From NCBI GenBank assembly GCA_018712555.1, contig DVGT01000006.1, positions 1 to 34,555 of the forward strand: a stretch of 34,555 nt of DNA, read 5' to 3'. This DNA comes from Faecimorpha stercoravium (lineage in GTDB: Bacteria > Bacillota > Clostridia > Lachnospirales > Bianqueaceae). Below the pieces are notes generated by a model that was given only the letters and a program-made list of their open reading frames with translations, searched no databases and was not told the DNA's origin. Each line of letters begins with the position of its first letter. Position 1 is the stretch's first letter. Below are positions 1 through 9,400 of the stretch, piece by piece. The position numbers were made by a program, and so were the translations under genes.

Positions 1-32
1 TCGTGAAGCACCGGATACAATCCAATCAGCAA

Positions 33-809
33 CTAAGAGAGAAACAAAAGAAGCATAGCATTGTACGGTAGTCGGATATTTACTGAAGAAAAAAGTAAAA
101 TTTGTGTCCAGTTTTTGTTGACTAGTGCAGGTTTATTATATTTATCTTGATAAAATGGTGCTTCTTTACTATTTCTCACCTCACAAATATCAATATACTC
201 TCGTAGTAGTTCTTCTTTTACAGTGCCAAGTGAATCTGCCAAATCAGATACGTTCCTAGGCCCTGAACCTTCATGCTTCATTTCTTCTTCAAAACTGTTC
301 GCTTTGCTACCCGCATGCACAGATACTAGTCCACCATATTTATGTATTAAGTTTGCAGCCTTTTTAAAGTCAACCTGTACTTGAAGTAATCCTTCTTTAT
401 AAGCGGCACTATCATCTCTAAATGTCTTTCCTGTTGAACGGGCAGCACGAGTAATTTCAGTTTTTGATAAGCCTAGAGGAGCCAAAACCAAATCATTTAA
501 GGCTGCTTCATTAAGAATTGTTGATTCAAATTTATCTGGGAATAATCCAATCATATGTACTGATTTTTGCCCATATTCAGTCCGAAATTCTATTCCCGCG
601 ATAACACCAAGTCCCTTTTCTTTACCTAATCTCTTAATTTCATCAATATTATTCACAGTATGATGATCTGTAAGAGCAATAACATCAATTCCTTTAGCAA
701 TAGACTCATCAACTAATTCTTCTGGTGTACATTTTCCATCTGAAGCTGTTGAGTGTAAATGTAAATCCCATTTTCTCCAAATTGAACCTTTTGAATTTAT
801 AATTTTCAT
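33..809 (-). pseudogene. PHP-domain protein, N-terminal part of a TrlF-like protein, 3' truncated
   Basis: PHP-family metal-dependent phosphoesterase domain. The N-terminus has the first metal motif DLHLHS (residues 15-20), the second motif TDHHT (about 47-51) and a VHAG motif near residue 164. The GSxWRKWDLHxH opening resembles TrlF-family defence proteins, in which a PHP domain is followed by a large SMC-like ATPase. Here only the PHP part is present. After about residue 225 (base ~130) the predicted protein turns into a short hydrophobic tail and stops, so the ATPase half is missing. The DNA at 103-129 resembles an IS3/IS150-type terminal inverted repeat, so the loss may come from an insertion whose body lies left of the window. 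The start has an AAAGGAT ribosome site just upstream. PHP domain is certain; TrlF assignment and IS disruption are inferences. Confidence 0.6.
103..129. mobile_element. Possible IS3/IS150-type terminal inverted repeat
   Basis: On the minus strand this reads TGCACTAGTCAACAAAAACT then GGACAC, resembling the TGNACT...TTGGAC ends of IS150-group elements. It lies exactly where homology of the PHP gene to TrlF proteins appears to end. Only one end would be in the window, so this is tentative. Confidence 0.3.
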
Positions 810-1146
810 ATTTTATCCTTTCTTCAAAGCAAAGAGTTTCAATTTATAAATTTTGTCTCTAAGTATACTTCAACAGGCTTTTCTTGTCACATCAAAGCTC
901 TTTCAAAAACGGTGTAGTAGTGGTGTAGTAAGCGTCTTTGTGCTTCGTAAAACCATTGATTTTACTGGCTTTTCAAGATACGGCCATGACATATGTAAAG
1001 GGAACATCTTCATCGAAAATCCGAAACACTGCTTCGGATTTTCGATCCCTATAGCACACATGAATTTTTCTTGTATTTTCAAGGGTGTCTGCTCGAAAGC
1101 ATTTGGATGACCTTTTTCCCATATTATAGTGGTCAAGCTTTTATAT
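810..1146. other. Intergenic region, no convincing gene, one strong hairpin
   Basis: About 340 bases between the PHP gene and the end of the McrBC operon. Small open frames exist on both strands but lack ribosome sites and recognisable content. The striking element is a perfect 14-bp inverted repeat at 1012-1046. A short direct repeat GGTGTAGTA occurs twice near 911-930. Confidence 0.5.
1012..1046. repeat. Perfect 14-bp inverted repeat with 7-base loop
   Basis: ATCGAAAATCCGAA at 1012-1025 pairs perfectly with TTCGGATTTTCGAT at 1033-1046 around the loop ACACTGC. No T-run follows on either strand, so it is not a classical intrinsic terminator. It could be a transcript-end structure, a mobile element end or a protein-binding palindrome. 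Confidence 0.8.
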
Positions 1147-1180
1147 TGAAAAATAAAAGGTTCCAGCTCTAATCCTTTTT
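1147..1180 (-). terminator. Possible terminator of the McrBC operon
   Basis: On the minus strand AAAAGG (1179-1174) pairs with CCTTTT (1160-1155), followed by ATTTTT. It overlaps the stop codon of the last gene of the operon. The stem is short and AT-rich, so support is moderate. Confidence 0.4.
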
Positions 1181-1360
1181 GGCTAAAGCTTTTCCCCCTT
1201 TCCATATTGCTCCGATTATTAGTATAAGAACTCCCATTACAGTTCCGCCTGTATCTCTAACTTTCTTTTTACATGCAGAACAAATTCCAGTCTTGTTTTT
1301 ACCAACAATTGTTTTTCCACATACTTTGCATTTTCTCTCTTCGTCGTTATTCTTTCTCAT
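1169..1360 (-). CDS. Small zinc-ribbon protein with one membrane segment, McrBC-associated
   Basis: A 63-residue protein. It opens with a charged stretch, then CKVCGK and CSACKK, a four-cysteine zinc ribbon (about residues 11-32), followed by a hydrophobic segment VMGVLILIIGAIW (about 41-54) and a lysine-rich tail. I chose the ATG at 1360 because AGAGGA lies about 11 bases upstream; a GTG directly before it is the alternative. The gene overlaps the end of the preceding 371-codon gene by 14 bases, so it is probably co-translated as the last gene of the McrBC operon. Function unknown. A small membrane protein at the end of a defence operon could be an effector or anchor, but that is inference only. 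Confidence 0.65.
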   Translation of the reverse strand: MRKNNDEERKCKVCGKTIVGKNKTGICSACKKKVRDTGGTVMGVLILIIGAIWKGGKALAKKD

Positions 1361-2462
1361 CACTTACGTCCTCTACTGAAACTATGTATACATCTTTATT
1401 TTCGATTGCACGCCTTGTGCTTTCTAAAGCCGGTTCGAGTTCTTTTGAAAAGATATACCAACAATCTGTGTTTTCTTTAGTATAATGGTAATTATCGTGC
1501 ATCAGCTCCATAGCTGACATACCTCTTCCTCCGATTTCCTGTGTGATAAAATTATGTATAACGGTTTGATAACGATCCAGTACGAGCTTTGAGTCCTCTC
1601 GACGATCAAGTGCATCAAACACCTGCATCTGTATGCCGGAAAACTTTGTAGCTAACTGTAGATCATCTGATAAGTTAGAAAGAAGAGTATCGATAGATGA
1701 ATGCTTATGAAACCACGACCACTTCGTATTCTTAGCAAGATGTATGGAAGCTGTTCGCATTTCCGCATATACACTATTCAACGCAGTAGTCATCCTGTCA
1801 GATGCCTTTTCAAGAAACTGGTTCCTTGATTCAATAGATGTAGCGTTCTGCGCTTGCAGAATATAGTCACGGGCATCAAAAAATGGTGTAAGGATAGCCC
1901 TGTCACGATCTCGATCCAATTGATAACTCTGCATTTCTTGAATACCTTTTAGTGTATCTTGAATTTGCTTCATTTGCATTTGATTAGCAATGCTTCGAGT
2001 GGTTTCAAAAGTTCCAGGATTATTAATCACTTTTTTTAGTGTAATATCTTTCACACGCTCCCCATTCTCGTCAACGATTACAGCTCGAAGATTCCCATTC
2101 ACTTGTTTAGAATCTCCTATGGAGTATAATCCCTGTTTGAGCTTTTCTTTTATCCCTGCTGGAAGGCTGTCAAAATCAGGGACAAGAGTGATGTTTCCTC
2201 TGGCAACAACAGCTGCATGCTGGACAACATCACTTATTATTCCAACGTCAGCAACAGGAATACTGGAAACCATTTCAACAAACGGACTCTCTGCCAAAGA
2301 TCGAGTTAACTGTTGAGCATACAAGCCCATAAAATCGCTCATTTTTGATATTTCGTATCCGTTCGTATCTGCGTCGGTTACAAGAATATGTAATTCAGAA
2401 GGTGCAAGAGCAGTGTCAGGCTCTTTAATTTCTTGCTCTTTGTATTCAGCTGAATTAATCAC
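1347..2462 (-). CDS. Uncharacterised protein, third gene of McrBC operon
   Basis: A 371-residue soluble protein I do not recognise. It has no signal peptide or obvious membrane segment. The middle (about 165-300) is rich in charged and helical residues (MQMKQIQDTLKGIQEM, RDRDRA) and may form a coiled-coil or helical bundle; the end is acidic (VSVEDVSDEKE). It begins with GTG at 2462, supported by AGAGGTG seven bases upstream, 31 bases after the mcrC stop, and overlaps the next small gene. The spacing makes it part of the mcrB-mcrC transcription unit. It could be an accessory subunit or effector of this McrBC system, or a passenger. No catalytic motif was found by eye. Confidence 0.6.
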   Translation of the reverse strand: MINSAEYKEQEIKEPDTALAPSELHILVTDADTNGYEISKMSDFMGLYAQQLTRSLAESPFVEMVSSIPVADVGIISDVVQHAAVVARGNITLVPDFDSLPAGIKEKLKQGLYSIGDSKQVNGNLRAVIVDENGERVKDITLKKVINNPGTFETTRSIANQMQMKQIQDTLKGIQEMQSYQLDRDRDRAILTPFFDARDYILQAQNATSIESRNQFLEKASDRMTTALNSVYAEMRTASIHLAKNTKWSWFHKHSSIDTLLSNLSDDLQLATKFSGIQMQVFDALDRREDSKLVLDRYQTVIHNFITQEIGGRGMSAMELMHDNYHYTKENTDCWYIFSKELEPALESTRRAIENKDVYIVSVEDVSDEKE

Positions 2463-2493
2463 GGTGTTTCACCTCTTTACATTTGGATTTTAA

Positions 2494-3546
2494 TCATGCA
2501 AAATGTTCTGTGACTATGGCATTGAGCTGTGCAGCAATCTCCGAGAAGTTCCGGTTCAAATCAAGCGTCTTCACGCTGATCTTGTTTCCACTCATCTGGT
2601 AACTGTTATCCGGCTGAATGGCCTCATCCGTTGCTGCATAAAGAAGCATACCGGAAACTGTGTGTGGCTGGTCGCCGAACTCCGTATCCTTGTTTTTGAC
2701 GTAGGTGAAAATCTGATACAGATTACTGGAGTGAAGCGTATGGACATCGTACTGAGTCTGTGTGGTATGCGTGTAATACTTTGCATCGATGATAAGTACC
2801 TCGCTACCTTTTGTGAGCATGATATCACTCTGCATTATCGGCAGCAAAATTCCAACGCCATCGTCCAAAGCCCATGAGATCCGTGAGGCTGTTGCTGTCA
2901 CCTGCGGGCATTCCTTCGCATAGTACTCGAGGATGAACTTCTCGTACAGGCGGTTCATGCGCTGCTCATCAACGAAGGAAGCCAGCTTATATTCTCCTGA
3001 GTCTGTCGTCAAAAGCATTCCTTCTAGAATGAGCTGGCACAGACTAATGAGCATACGGTAAGTCTGATTGTTCCTCTGGAACCGAATGGCTGACCAATGG
3101 ATCGTGGTTGGATCGATTGTGTCAACATTCGAGAAGAACAACATTTCTTTCTTCAGGTCGCTCTTGTATTCCTGATCCACCCTCGCGTGTCGAAGCAGGA
3201 TCGTAGCAGTCGTTTTGAGTATCTGATTCAGAAGATTGTTTTCGGAAAGCTCATCATACTCGCAAGTCAAGAGCCTCTTTCTTGCGAGACAGTTCTGAAT
3301 AGTCCCCGGCATATTGATCTTACCACGAACTGCCGTAATTTCTTCTTTGCGGTTTAAGTATTCCCGATACAAACCCTGTTTCAACAGCCTGCCGATGCCC
3401 TTTGCCAGAATCGCAGCAAAGAGGTTGTGTATGTTCTCAAACTCTTCGGTAGCAACATCCTCATAACCGCCTTGATTCAGCGTCGTAAAGGCGTATGAGA
3501 GCATATAATATATGTTTTTTATGAAGATGCTCTTATCCTTTATCAT
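2494..3546 (-). CDS. mcrC: McrC-family nuclease subunit
   Basis: About 350 residues, the endonuclease partner of McrB in a modification-dependent (type IV-like) restriction system. The C-terminal half carries a PD-(D/E)xK-type core: an aspartate in MQSDIML (about residue 242) and IIDAKYY (about 252-258), matching the D...(D/E)xK pattern of McrC proteins. The N-terminal part (NIYYMLSYAF) is typical of the McrC family. I chose the ATG at 3546 because it overlaps the mcrB stop as ATGA, the usual arrangement for translational coupling; an upstream ATG at 3576 lies inside mcrB. Expected to be activated by the GTP-driven McrB ring, then cut DNA. Confidence 0.88.
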   Translation of the reverse strand: MIKDKSIFIKNIYYMLSYAFTTLNQGGYEDVATEEFENIHNLFAAILAKGIGRLLKQGLYREYLNRKEEITAVRGKINMPGTIQNCLARKRLLTCEYDELSENNLLNQILKTTATILLRHARVDQEYKSDLKKEMLFFSNVDTIDPTTIHWSAIRFQRNNQTYRMLISLCQLILEGMLLTTDSGEYKLASFVDEQRMNRLYEKFILEYYAKECPQVTATASRISWALDDGVGILLPIMQSDIMLTKGSEVLIIDAKYYTHTTQTQYDVHTLHSSNLYQIFTYVKNKDTEFGDQPHTVSGMLLYAATDEAIQPDNSYQMSGNKISVKTLDLNRNFSEIAAQLNAIVTEHFA

Positions 3547-5939
3547 TGAAACACACCCTGTAGAATGTTTTCCCATCGTTGGAATTTATTTTCGTCATCA
3601 AACCAGTATTCTCGGAGCATGGGAAGAATATCATAATCCACGATGGAATGCAGCCATTCCTCGGTGCATACATCTCTGCCGCAAAAATAGCTGTGGCCGA
3701 TACAGAAGCCCGTACCTAGTGACTTATCCAGAGATATTTCACGATTTAAATCTTTTACTTTGTCGATAAGTTCGTTTAACGTCTCGTTGTTCAGACCGTT
3801 CTGATACTGAATAAAGCCTTCAGAATCAAATCCCGGTTCTACCTCGAAGAAGCTAAAACGACGACGAAGTGCATAATCGATCATAGCAAGACTGCGGTCT
3901 GCGGTATTCATCATACCGATGATATAAAGATTTTTAGGCACCGAGAATGAGAGGCCATTATAGGCCAAAGTCGCTTTTGTGCCTCTATAGTCTTTTTCAA
4001 TCAGCATCAGCAACTCACCAAAGATTTTACTCATATTGCCACGGTTGATTTCATCAATGATGAAGAAGAACTCTTTGTCTGGCTGATTGGCGGCCTTCTG
4101 GCAGAAGCGATAGAAGATACCATACTTCAGCTCGAAGCCATCCTCAACCGGCTTATACCCCATTATAAAGTCCTCGTAGGAATAATTCTGATGAAACTGG
4201 ATAAACTCAATGCGACTATCGTCCTTTTCCCCCATCATAGACCATACCAGGCGTCTTGCTGCGAAAGTCTTCCCGACACCGGGCGCGCCCTGTAGGATGA
4301 TATTCTTCTTGTTGCGAAGAACAGCAACAAGACTTTCGTAGCGCTTTTCCGTCATGTAGACCTCATCGAGAAAATCATCTTTCGTATATGTTTCAATGGC
4401 AGATTCGGCAACTACAGGATTTTCTTCCCGAATCATATCGAGGATGAACTCATACTCGCCTTTAGTGAGTTTGAACAGGCTGCCCTGTGGATTCTGAAAA
4501 TATTCCATGCGTTCCAGCTCCGGGCATCCTTTGAGTGTCGCGTAGTCAATCGGTGAAGTCAGCCCTTCGACTTTCTCGAAAAACAGTTTCTCTCCATCTT
4601 GCTCTGCACTGATACGGCCAATCGCGACAATTTGCTTTACTGGATTTGATTCATATCCAATGACCATGTCACCGGCCTTTGCATCGAGGAAATTTTGAAA
4701 GACGCGACGCTTGTTCCCATTTTCATTGTAGAGTGTATAGGATTGGACTTCACCAACGTTGATATCAGAAAAACTCCAAATTTTAGGATTGGCATTCAGC
4801 CACCAGTATCTACACTCTTCCTCTCCGGGAGCAGTGGCCGCATATAATTCAATCTTGCTTAAATCTGCTTTATCAAGAGCAGCAGAAAGTTCGTCTCGCA
4901 ACTTCCAAACAACACTACCATCTTCATCTTTCCCAGCATCACGGCCTGTATAAAGGACAGTCCACCACTGCGTGGAACCATCTTCTCGGACGGCGGGGAC
5001 GATGCCAGTGACTTCACAGATTCTTCTGGCTAGTGCGGCAGAACCAGAATCATAGAACTTTTGTGTCTTTCCATATTTCACCGACAACTGCTTACAGGAT
5101 GCCATGCCGCCATAATCTTTGATACGTTTCACGATTTCAAGGGCACTATCCGTAAAAACAGTTTTGTCCTTCAGTAATCTGCTCCAATCTTCAATAGAGA
5201 GTCCAGGGATATAATCCAAACCGTGCCAGTCTTTAGAAGTGTCAACGCCCATATCCTTTTGTGAACTATATCTGCTAATATAAAACCCAACATCGATTGT
5301 CAGGGTCTTCAACTCGGGATCTGGATAGCAACTATCTGACAGCTGTGACTGAAAAAGGTTCACAAGCTCCACATCCTCTTTCAACGCCTTACTGATTTCA
5401 TTGTACAGCTTCAGGAAATTGCGAATATTATCAGCATAGGCCCCTCTTTTGAAGTGGTAGTCCGCCTCAAGTTCACTGGCTGCAGCTTTTACCTCATTGA
5501 ATTTATAGATGTAATATTTATCTGGATAACGAAGCCATAAATAGGTGCTGATCGCGTTTTCATGCTGATAGTGATGCTCAGCTCCATTTCCATACTTCTC
5601 TAAAAGAACGGTGGATTGCATCTTAAATGCAGCCATCCGTTCAAATACGTCCTTTCTCTCATCAAACAGCGCAATAAACATAGCCCGAACTTCTTCCGGA
5701 GCGGATTTCGCAAATCCAACAATCATCCTTTTGGGGAAATTGTTTGCAGAAGCCAGCAGATTATAGGTCTTGTCCAAGGAACGATTTAACATTTCTGCAA
5801 AGTCAGGAGCATTCACATCCCAATTATCTTGGAACCACTTCACAGCTTCCCATTTGTATTTTTCTTCGACCCATTGTTTTGAAATGAAATTCTGTTTGTA
5901 CTGAGCTAATATTTCCTTCAAACGAAAATTGTCAAACAT
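3543..5939 (-). CDS. mcrB: McrB-like GTPase with EVE domain
   Basis: A 798-residue AAA+ motor and specificity subunit of a McrBC system. The C-terminal third holds Walker A GAPGVGKT (about 551), Walker B with the McrB signature DEINRGNMSKIFGE (about 630) and MNTADRS (about 678), which is typical of McrB GTP-binding proteins. In the middle (about 378-450) CRYWWLNANPKIWSF begins an EVE domain, a PUA-like fold that in other systems reads modified bases. The first ~370 residues are a long helical region of no family I can name; it includes a segment (about 275-345) that could be a winged-helix or DNA-binding part. The gene is followed by mcrC with a 4-base overlap. The EVE domain suggests recognition of modified cytosine or another modified base in invading DNA; the exact target is unknown. 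Confidence 0.88.
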   Translation of the reverse strand: MFDNFRLKEILAQYKQNFISKQWVEEKYKWEAVKWFQDNWDVNAPDFAEMLNRSLDKTYNLLASANNFPKRMIVGFAKSAPEEVRAMFIALFDERKDVFERMAAFKMQSTVLLEKYGNGAEHHYQHENAISTYLWLRYPDKYYIYKFNEVKAAASELEADYHFKRGAYADNIRNFLKLYNEISKALKEDVELVNLFQSQLSDSCYPDPELKTLTIDVGFYISRYSSQKDMGVDTSKDWHGLDYIPGLSIEDWSRLLKDKTVFTDSALEIVKRIKDYGGMASCKQLSVKYGKTQKFYDSGSAALARRICEVTGIVPAVREDGSTQWWTVLYTGRDAGKDEDGSVVWKLRDELSAALDKADLSKIELYAATAPGEEECRYWWLNANPKIWSFSDINVGEVQSYTLYNENGNKRRVFQNFLDAKAGDMVIGYESNPVKQIVAIGRISAEQDGEKLFFEKVEGLTSPIDYATLKGCPELERMEYFQNPQGSLFKLTKGEYEFILDMIREENPVVAESAIETYTKDDFLDEVYMTEKRYESLVAVLRNKKNIILQGAPGVGKTFAARRLVWSMMGEKDDSRIEFIQFHQNYSYEDFIMGYKPVEDGFELKYGIFYRFCQKAANQPDKEFFFIIDEINRGNMSKIFGELLMLIEKDYRGTKATLAYNGLSFSVPKNLYIIGMMNTADRSLAMIDYALRRRFSFFEVEPGFDSEGFIQYQNGLNNETLNELIDKVKDLNREISLDKSLGTGFCIGHSYFCGRDVCTEEWLHSIVDYDILPMLREYWFDDENKFQRWENILQGVFQ

Positions 5940-6061
5940 ATTTTCACCTCACTATGTATATATTTTTGTACTGGGCACCACAGTTCCGAAGGAGCGGAAA
6001 CCACCAATCTGGTGGTAGAAAATCGCTAATCCGGAACAGGAATGCCACACTTAAGCGATTG
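5940..6061 (-). promoter_or_regulatory. Structured leader upstream of mcrB (three short inverted repeats)
   Basis: Within 80 bases before mcrB lie TTCCG/CGGAA (5984-5999), CCACCA-ATC-TGGTGG (6001-6015) and AATCGCT/AGCGATT (about 6023-6060). They could be a transcribed leader structure, regulator sites or the end of an old insertion. No clear -35/-10 pair was identified. Confidence 0.3.
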
Positions 6062-6238
6062 CTATTTGTGAGTTCCCTCACTTAATACAGGGACTAAGCA
6101 AAATTGGGAGTACATAAGCATATCATCTCCGGCAAGACGGCATTCTTCAAAATACTCTGTCCAAAGAAGCTTCTTGTTTATTCCATTACGGAGAAGCTCT
6201 TTACGGATGTGATTATAATCGAGCATTCGTTTAGTCGA
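6062..6238 (-). pseudogene. IS21-family transposase (IstA) fragment
   Basis: A short open frame (ATG at 6226) encodes YNHIRKELLRNGINKKLLW followed by a TEYFEECR and MYSQFC stretch. This pattern (Y-x-H-x-x-KEL ... LLWxEYxxxCR ... Y-x-QF) is characteristic of the N-terminal third of IstA transposases of the IS21 family. Only about 50 residues remain and the frame then diverges and stops, so this is a remnant. No istB and no IS ends were found around it. It marks an old insertion between hsdR and mcrB. Confidence 0.55.
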
Positions 6239-6419
6239 TTAGACATGTAAACCGTTTTCCTTTTGGAAATGTGAGTGATCTCCCGTTATATGGCTTGAAA
6301 GATAATATACGCTGAACATCCTCCTTCTCCTGGCACATATACTCATAGATTTGCCATCAGTATATGCGCCAACCGATGAAAACCGTTTTGCTGTGTCTTC
6401 TAAAACAGGAAGCAACGTT
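6239..6419. other. Region between hsdR and IstA remnant, no recognised gene
   Basis: A 72-codon minus-strand frame (6239-6457) overlaps the hsdR end but has no ribosome site and no recognisable content. Probably degraded sequence left with the IS21 remnant. Confidence 0.35.
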
Positions 6420-9400
6420 TTATCGATTTTCTCCGTAAGGAGCCGGTTCTTCAGCAACCTTTAAAACTGGCCTGTCTTGGAACATATCGTTATAATTGGC
6501 AGTTTCCTCGGCCGACGAAGTACCTGCGAATAGTGACCCTCCAATTCCATAGAATCGTTCAAAGAATGCCTCTAACTTATCAATGACGCTCTGCTTCTTT
6601 TTTGTCCGTGCACCACTGCCACCAAAGCGGGATACCGGCGGCATCAGGCGATCAATATCCGTACCTGTGGTCTTGATCTCTCCGTCCCGGAAAGCATTCT
6701 CCAAAAACCTGCGTGTCTCAGGCTCCCGTAGGTTTTCGTCTCGAATGATCTGGACAAGCTGCTGCTCTCGTTCCTCCGCTACATAACTGTTCCACTCGTT
6801 CATCACATCGTCTACATCGTTAATACCAGCAATAAAATTTACAATCAGTGCTTTTTTACTCCGCAACTCCGGACTGGCGTCGATAGCCTTATGAATAGTA
6901 ATAAGAACTTCCTTATCTTCACAGTGAGTATCGTGGTACTTCTTTACCAGCATCAGAATGTAATCGATGTTAATTTCTACCTGCTTAATTAGCTCGACTT
7001 CAAAAACAATATCATCGATAATATCCGTGCTTTCCCCACGTTTGCGACGCTCGTTCCATTCGTCACGCAAATCCTGATAACGGCCAAGATAGTCCTGCAT
7101 ATCTCGCTCTGGAATCAGCTCTTTGTCCTTGAAATCATCAAAGGAGGAGAGGAGATTCCTCATTCGCAGAAGCGCACCAAACAGGGCAATAAAGTCTTTC
7201 TGGTTCTGTTCGCCCTCAATGCGTGGTTCTGAAAGCGGGACCTTCTCCATCAGTTCCTCCACCATGTCCACATAGCCAGGGCGAGGCTTGTCATCGATGC
7301 CTACATAGCCATAATAGTAATCCTTAAAGCTTTGGAGCAGGACAATACCACCGGCATTTTTATCTCCAAATAGGGAGATAGCAGCATCCACCCGCTTTTG
7401 CAGATTGCGGAAGCAGACGATGTTGCCAAATGTCTTGATGGAGTTAAGGATGCGGTTCGTCCGCGAAAACGCCTGAATCAGACCGTGCATCTTGAGATTC
7501 TTGTCCACCCAGAGAGTGTTCAGCGTGGTGGCATCGAAACCGGTCAGAAACATATTGACCACGATGAGCAGGTCAAGCTCCTTATTCTTCATGCGCAGAG
7601 ATACATCTTTGTAATAATTCTGGAACTTATCGCTGGATGTATCATAGTTGGTATGGAACATCTTATTGTAGTCCCGGATAGCAGAATCCAGGAAGTCGCG
7701 AGCCGTCTGGTCAAGAGCGCTGGTATCCTCCGGGTTCTCCTCGTCCAGAATGCCGTCGGCCTCTGCTTCGTTTGCGCCGTAGCTGTAGATGACAGCAATG
7801 CGCTGCCTCTTTGTCGGGTCAGCCGCCATTTGACGCTGGAACTCCTGATAGTACAGCTTCGCCATCGGCACCGATGCCACAGCAAAGATGGAATTGAAGC
7901 CGCTGATGCGCTGCTTGCGCTTGATTTCCTCCACGGCGTCCTGCTTGCCGGACGCCACATCAGCGATGTTTATCAGGGAGTTGAACACATATGTCTTGTC
8001 TCCCCGATAGGTCTTCTGGTCAAAGTGATCAAGGATGTATTGCGTGACCAGCGCAATACGCTGGGGCGCTTCCAGCGCCTTCTTTCGGTCAATGTCCCAG
8101 ACTTCCTCATCGTCGATGTCCACATCCACGTCCATCGTTTTGATATAGTCCACCCGGAAGGGCAGCACATTCTTGTCATTGATCGCATCAACGATGGTAT
8201 AGCTGTGGAGCTGGTCGCCGAAGGTCTGTTCTGTCGTGAGAAACTGGGCATTGCGGATAGCGCCGGTATTCTGGGTAAAAATCGGCGTACCGGTAAAGCC
8301 AAACAGATGATATTTTTTGAAGTTCTTGACGATGGCTGCGTGCATATCTCCAAACTGGCTGCGGTGGCACTCGTCGAAGATGATAACGACGTGCTGGTTG
8401 AAAACCGCATGACCTTTGTTTCGGTTCACAAAGTTGGAGAGCTTCTGAATCGTCGTGATAATAATTCGATATTCACGGGGATTGCCCTTCTCGTCCCTGT
8501 CCTCAAGCTGGCGCTGCAACACTCTGGTGGATGTGTTGCTATTGGCTGCGCCTTTCTCAAAGCGGTCATACTCCTTCATGGTCTGGTAGTCCAGGTCTTT
8601 CCGGTCAACCACAAAAAGGACTTTATCAATGTACGGCAGCCGTGAGGCGAGCTGTGCCGTCTTGAAAGAAGTCAGGGTCTTGCCGGAGCCGGTGGTGTGC
8701 CAGATATAGCCGCCGCCCGCGATATTGCCATACTTCTTGTAGTTATTGGCAATCTCGATCCGGTTCAGAATCCGCTCTGTGGCGGTGATTTGGTACGGGC
8801 GCATGACCATCAGCATATTCTCTGACGTGAAGATGCAGTACTTCGTCAGGATATTCAGAATCGTATGCCGGGCGAAGAAAGTCTTGGTAAAGTCAATCAG
8901 GTCAGGGATGACGCGGTTGTTGGCATCTGCCCAGAAGGACGTAAATTCAAAGCTGTTGCTGGTCTTTTCCTTTTTGGCCTTGCCGGAGGTGGCGTCCTTG
9001 ATGGCATTGAATCGGGTACTGTTGGAGTAATACTTGGTATTCGTCCCGTTGGAGATGACGAAAATCTGGACATACTCAAACAGGCCACTGCCCGACCAGA
9101 AGGAATCCCGCTGATAGCGGTCAATTTGATTGAACGCCTCCCGAATGGCAACGCCCCGGCGCTTCAGTTCGATATGCACCATCGGGAAGCCGTTCACAAG
9201 GACGGTCACATCATAACGGTTGTCATGCCGCGCCCCTTCGGCAGTGCTGACGGCATACTGATTGATAACCTGCAGAAAATTATTGTGGATGTTCTTCTTG
9301 TCGATGAGCGTAATGTTTTTCGTGCTGCCGTCATCCCGCTTCAGAACCTGAACGAAGTCCTCCTGCATCTTGCGGGTCTTCTCCACGATATGTTCGTTGG

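Noticed and set aside
903..1205. Minus-strand 100-codon frame downstream of the McrBC operon
   Set aside because: Overlaps the small zinc-ribbon gene end, contains the palindrome translated on both arms, and lacks a ribosome site.
6239..6457. 72-codon frame after hsdR
   Set aside because: Overlaps the hsdR end, no ribosome site, no recognisable content.
7398..8645. Long plus-strand frame (415 codons) opposite hsdR
   Set aside because: Antisense shadow of the intact hsdR gene; no ribosome site and no family resemblance.
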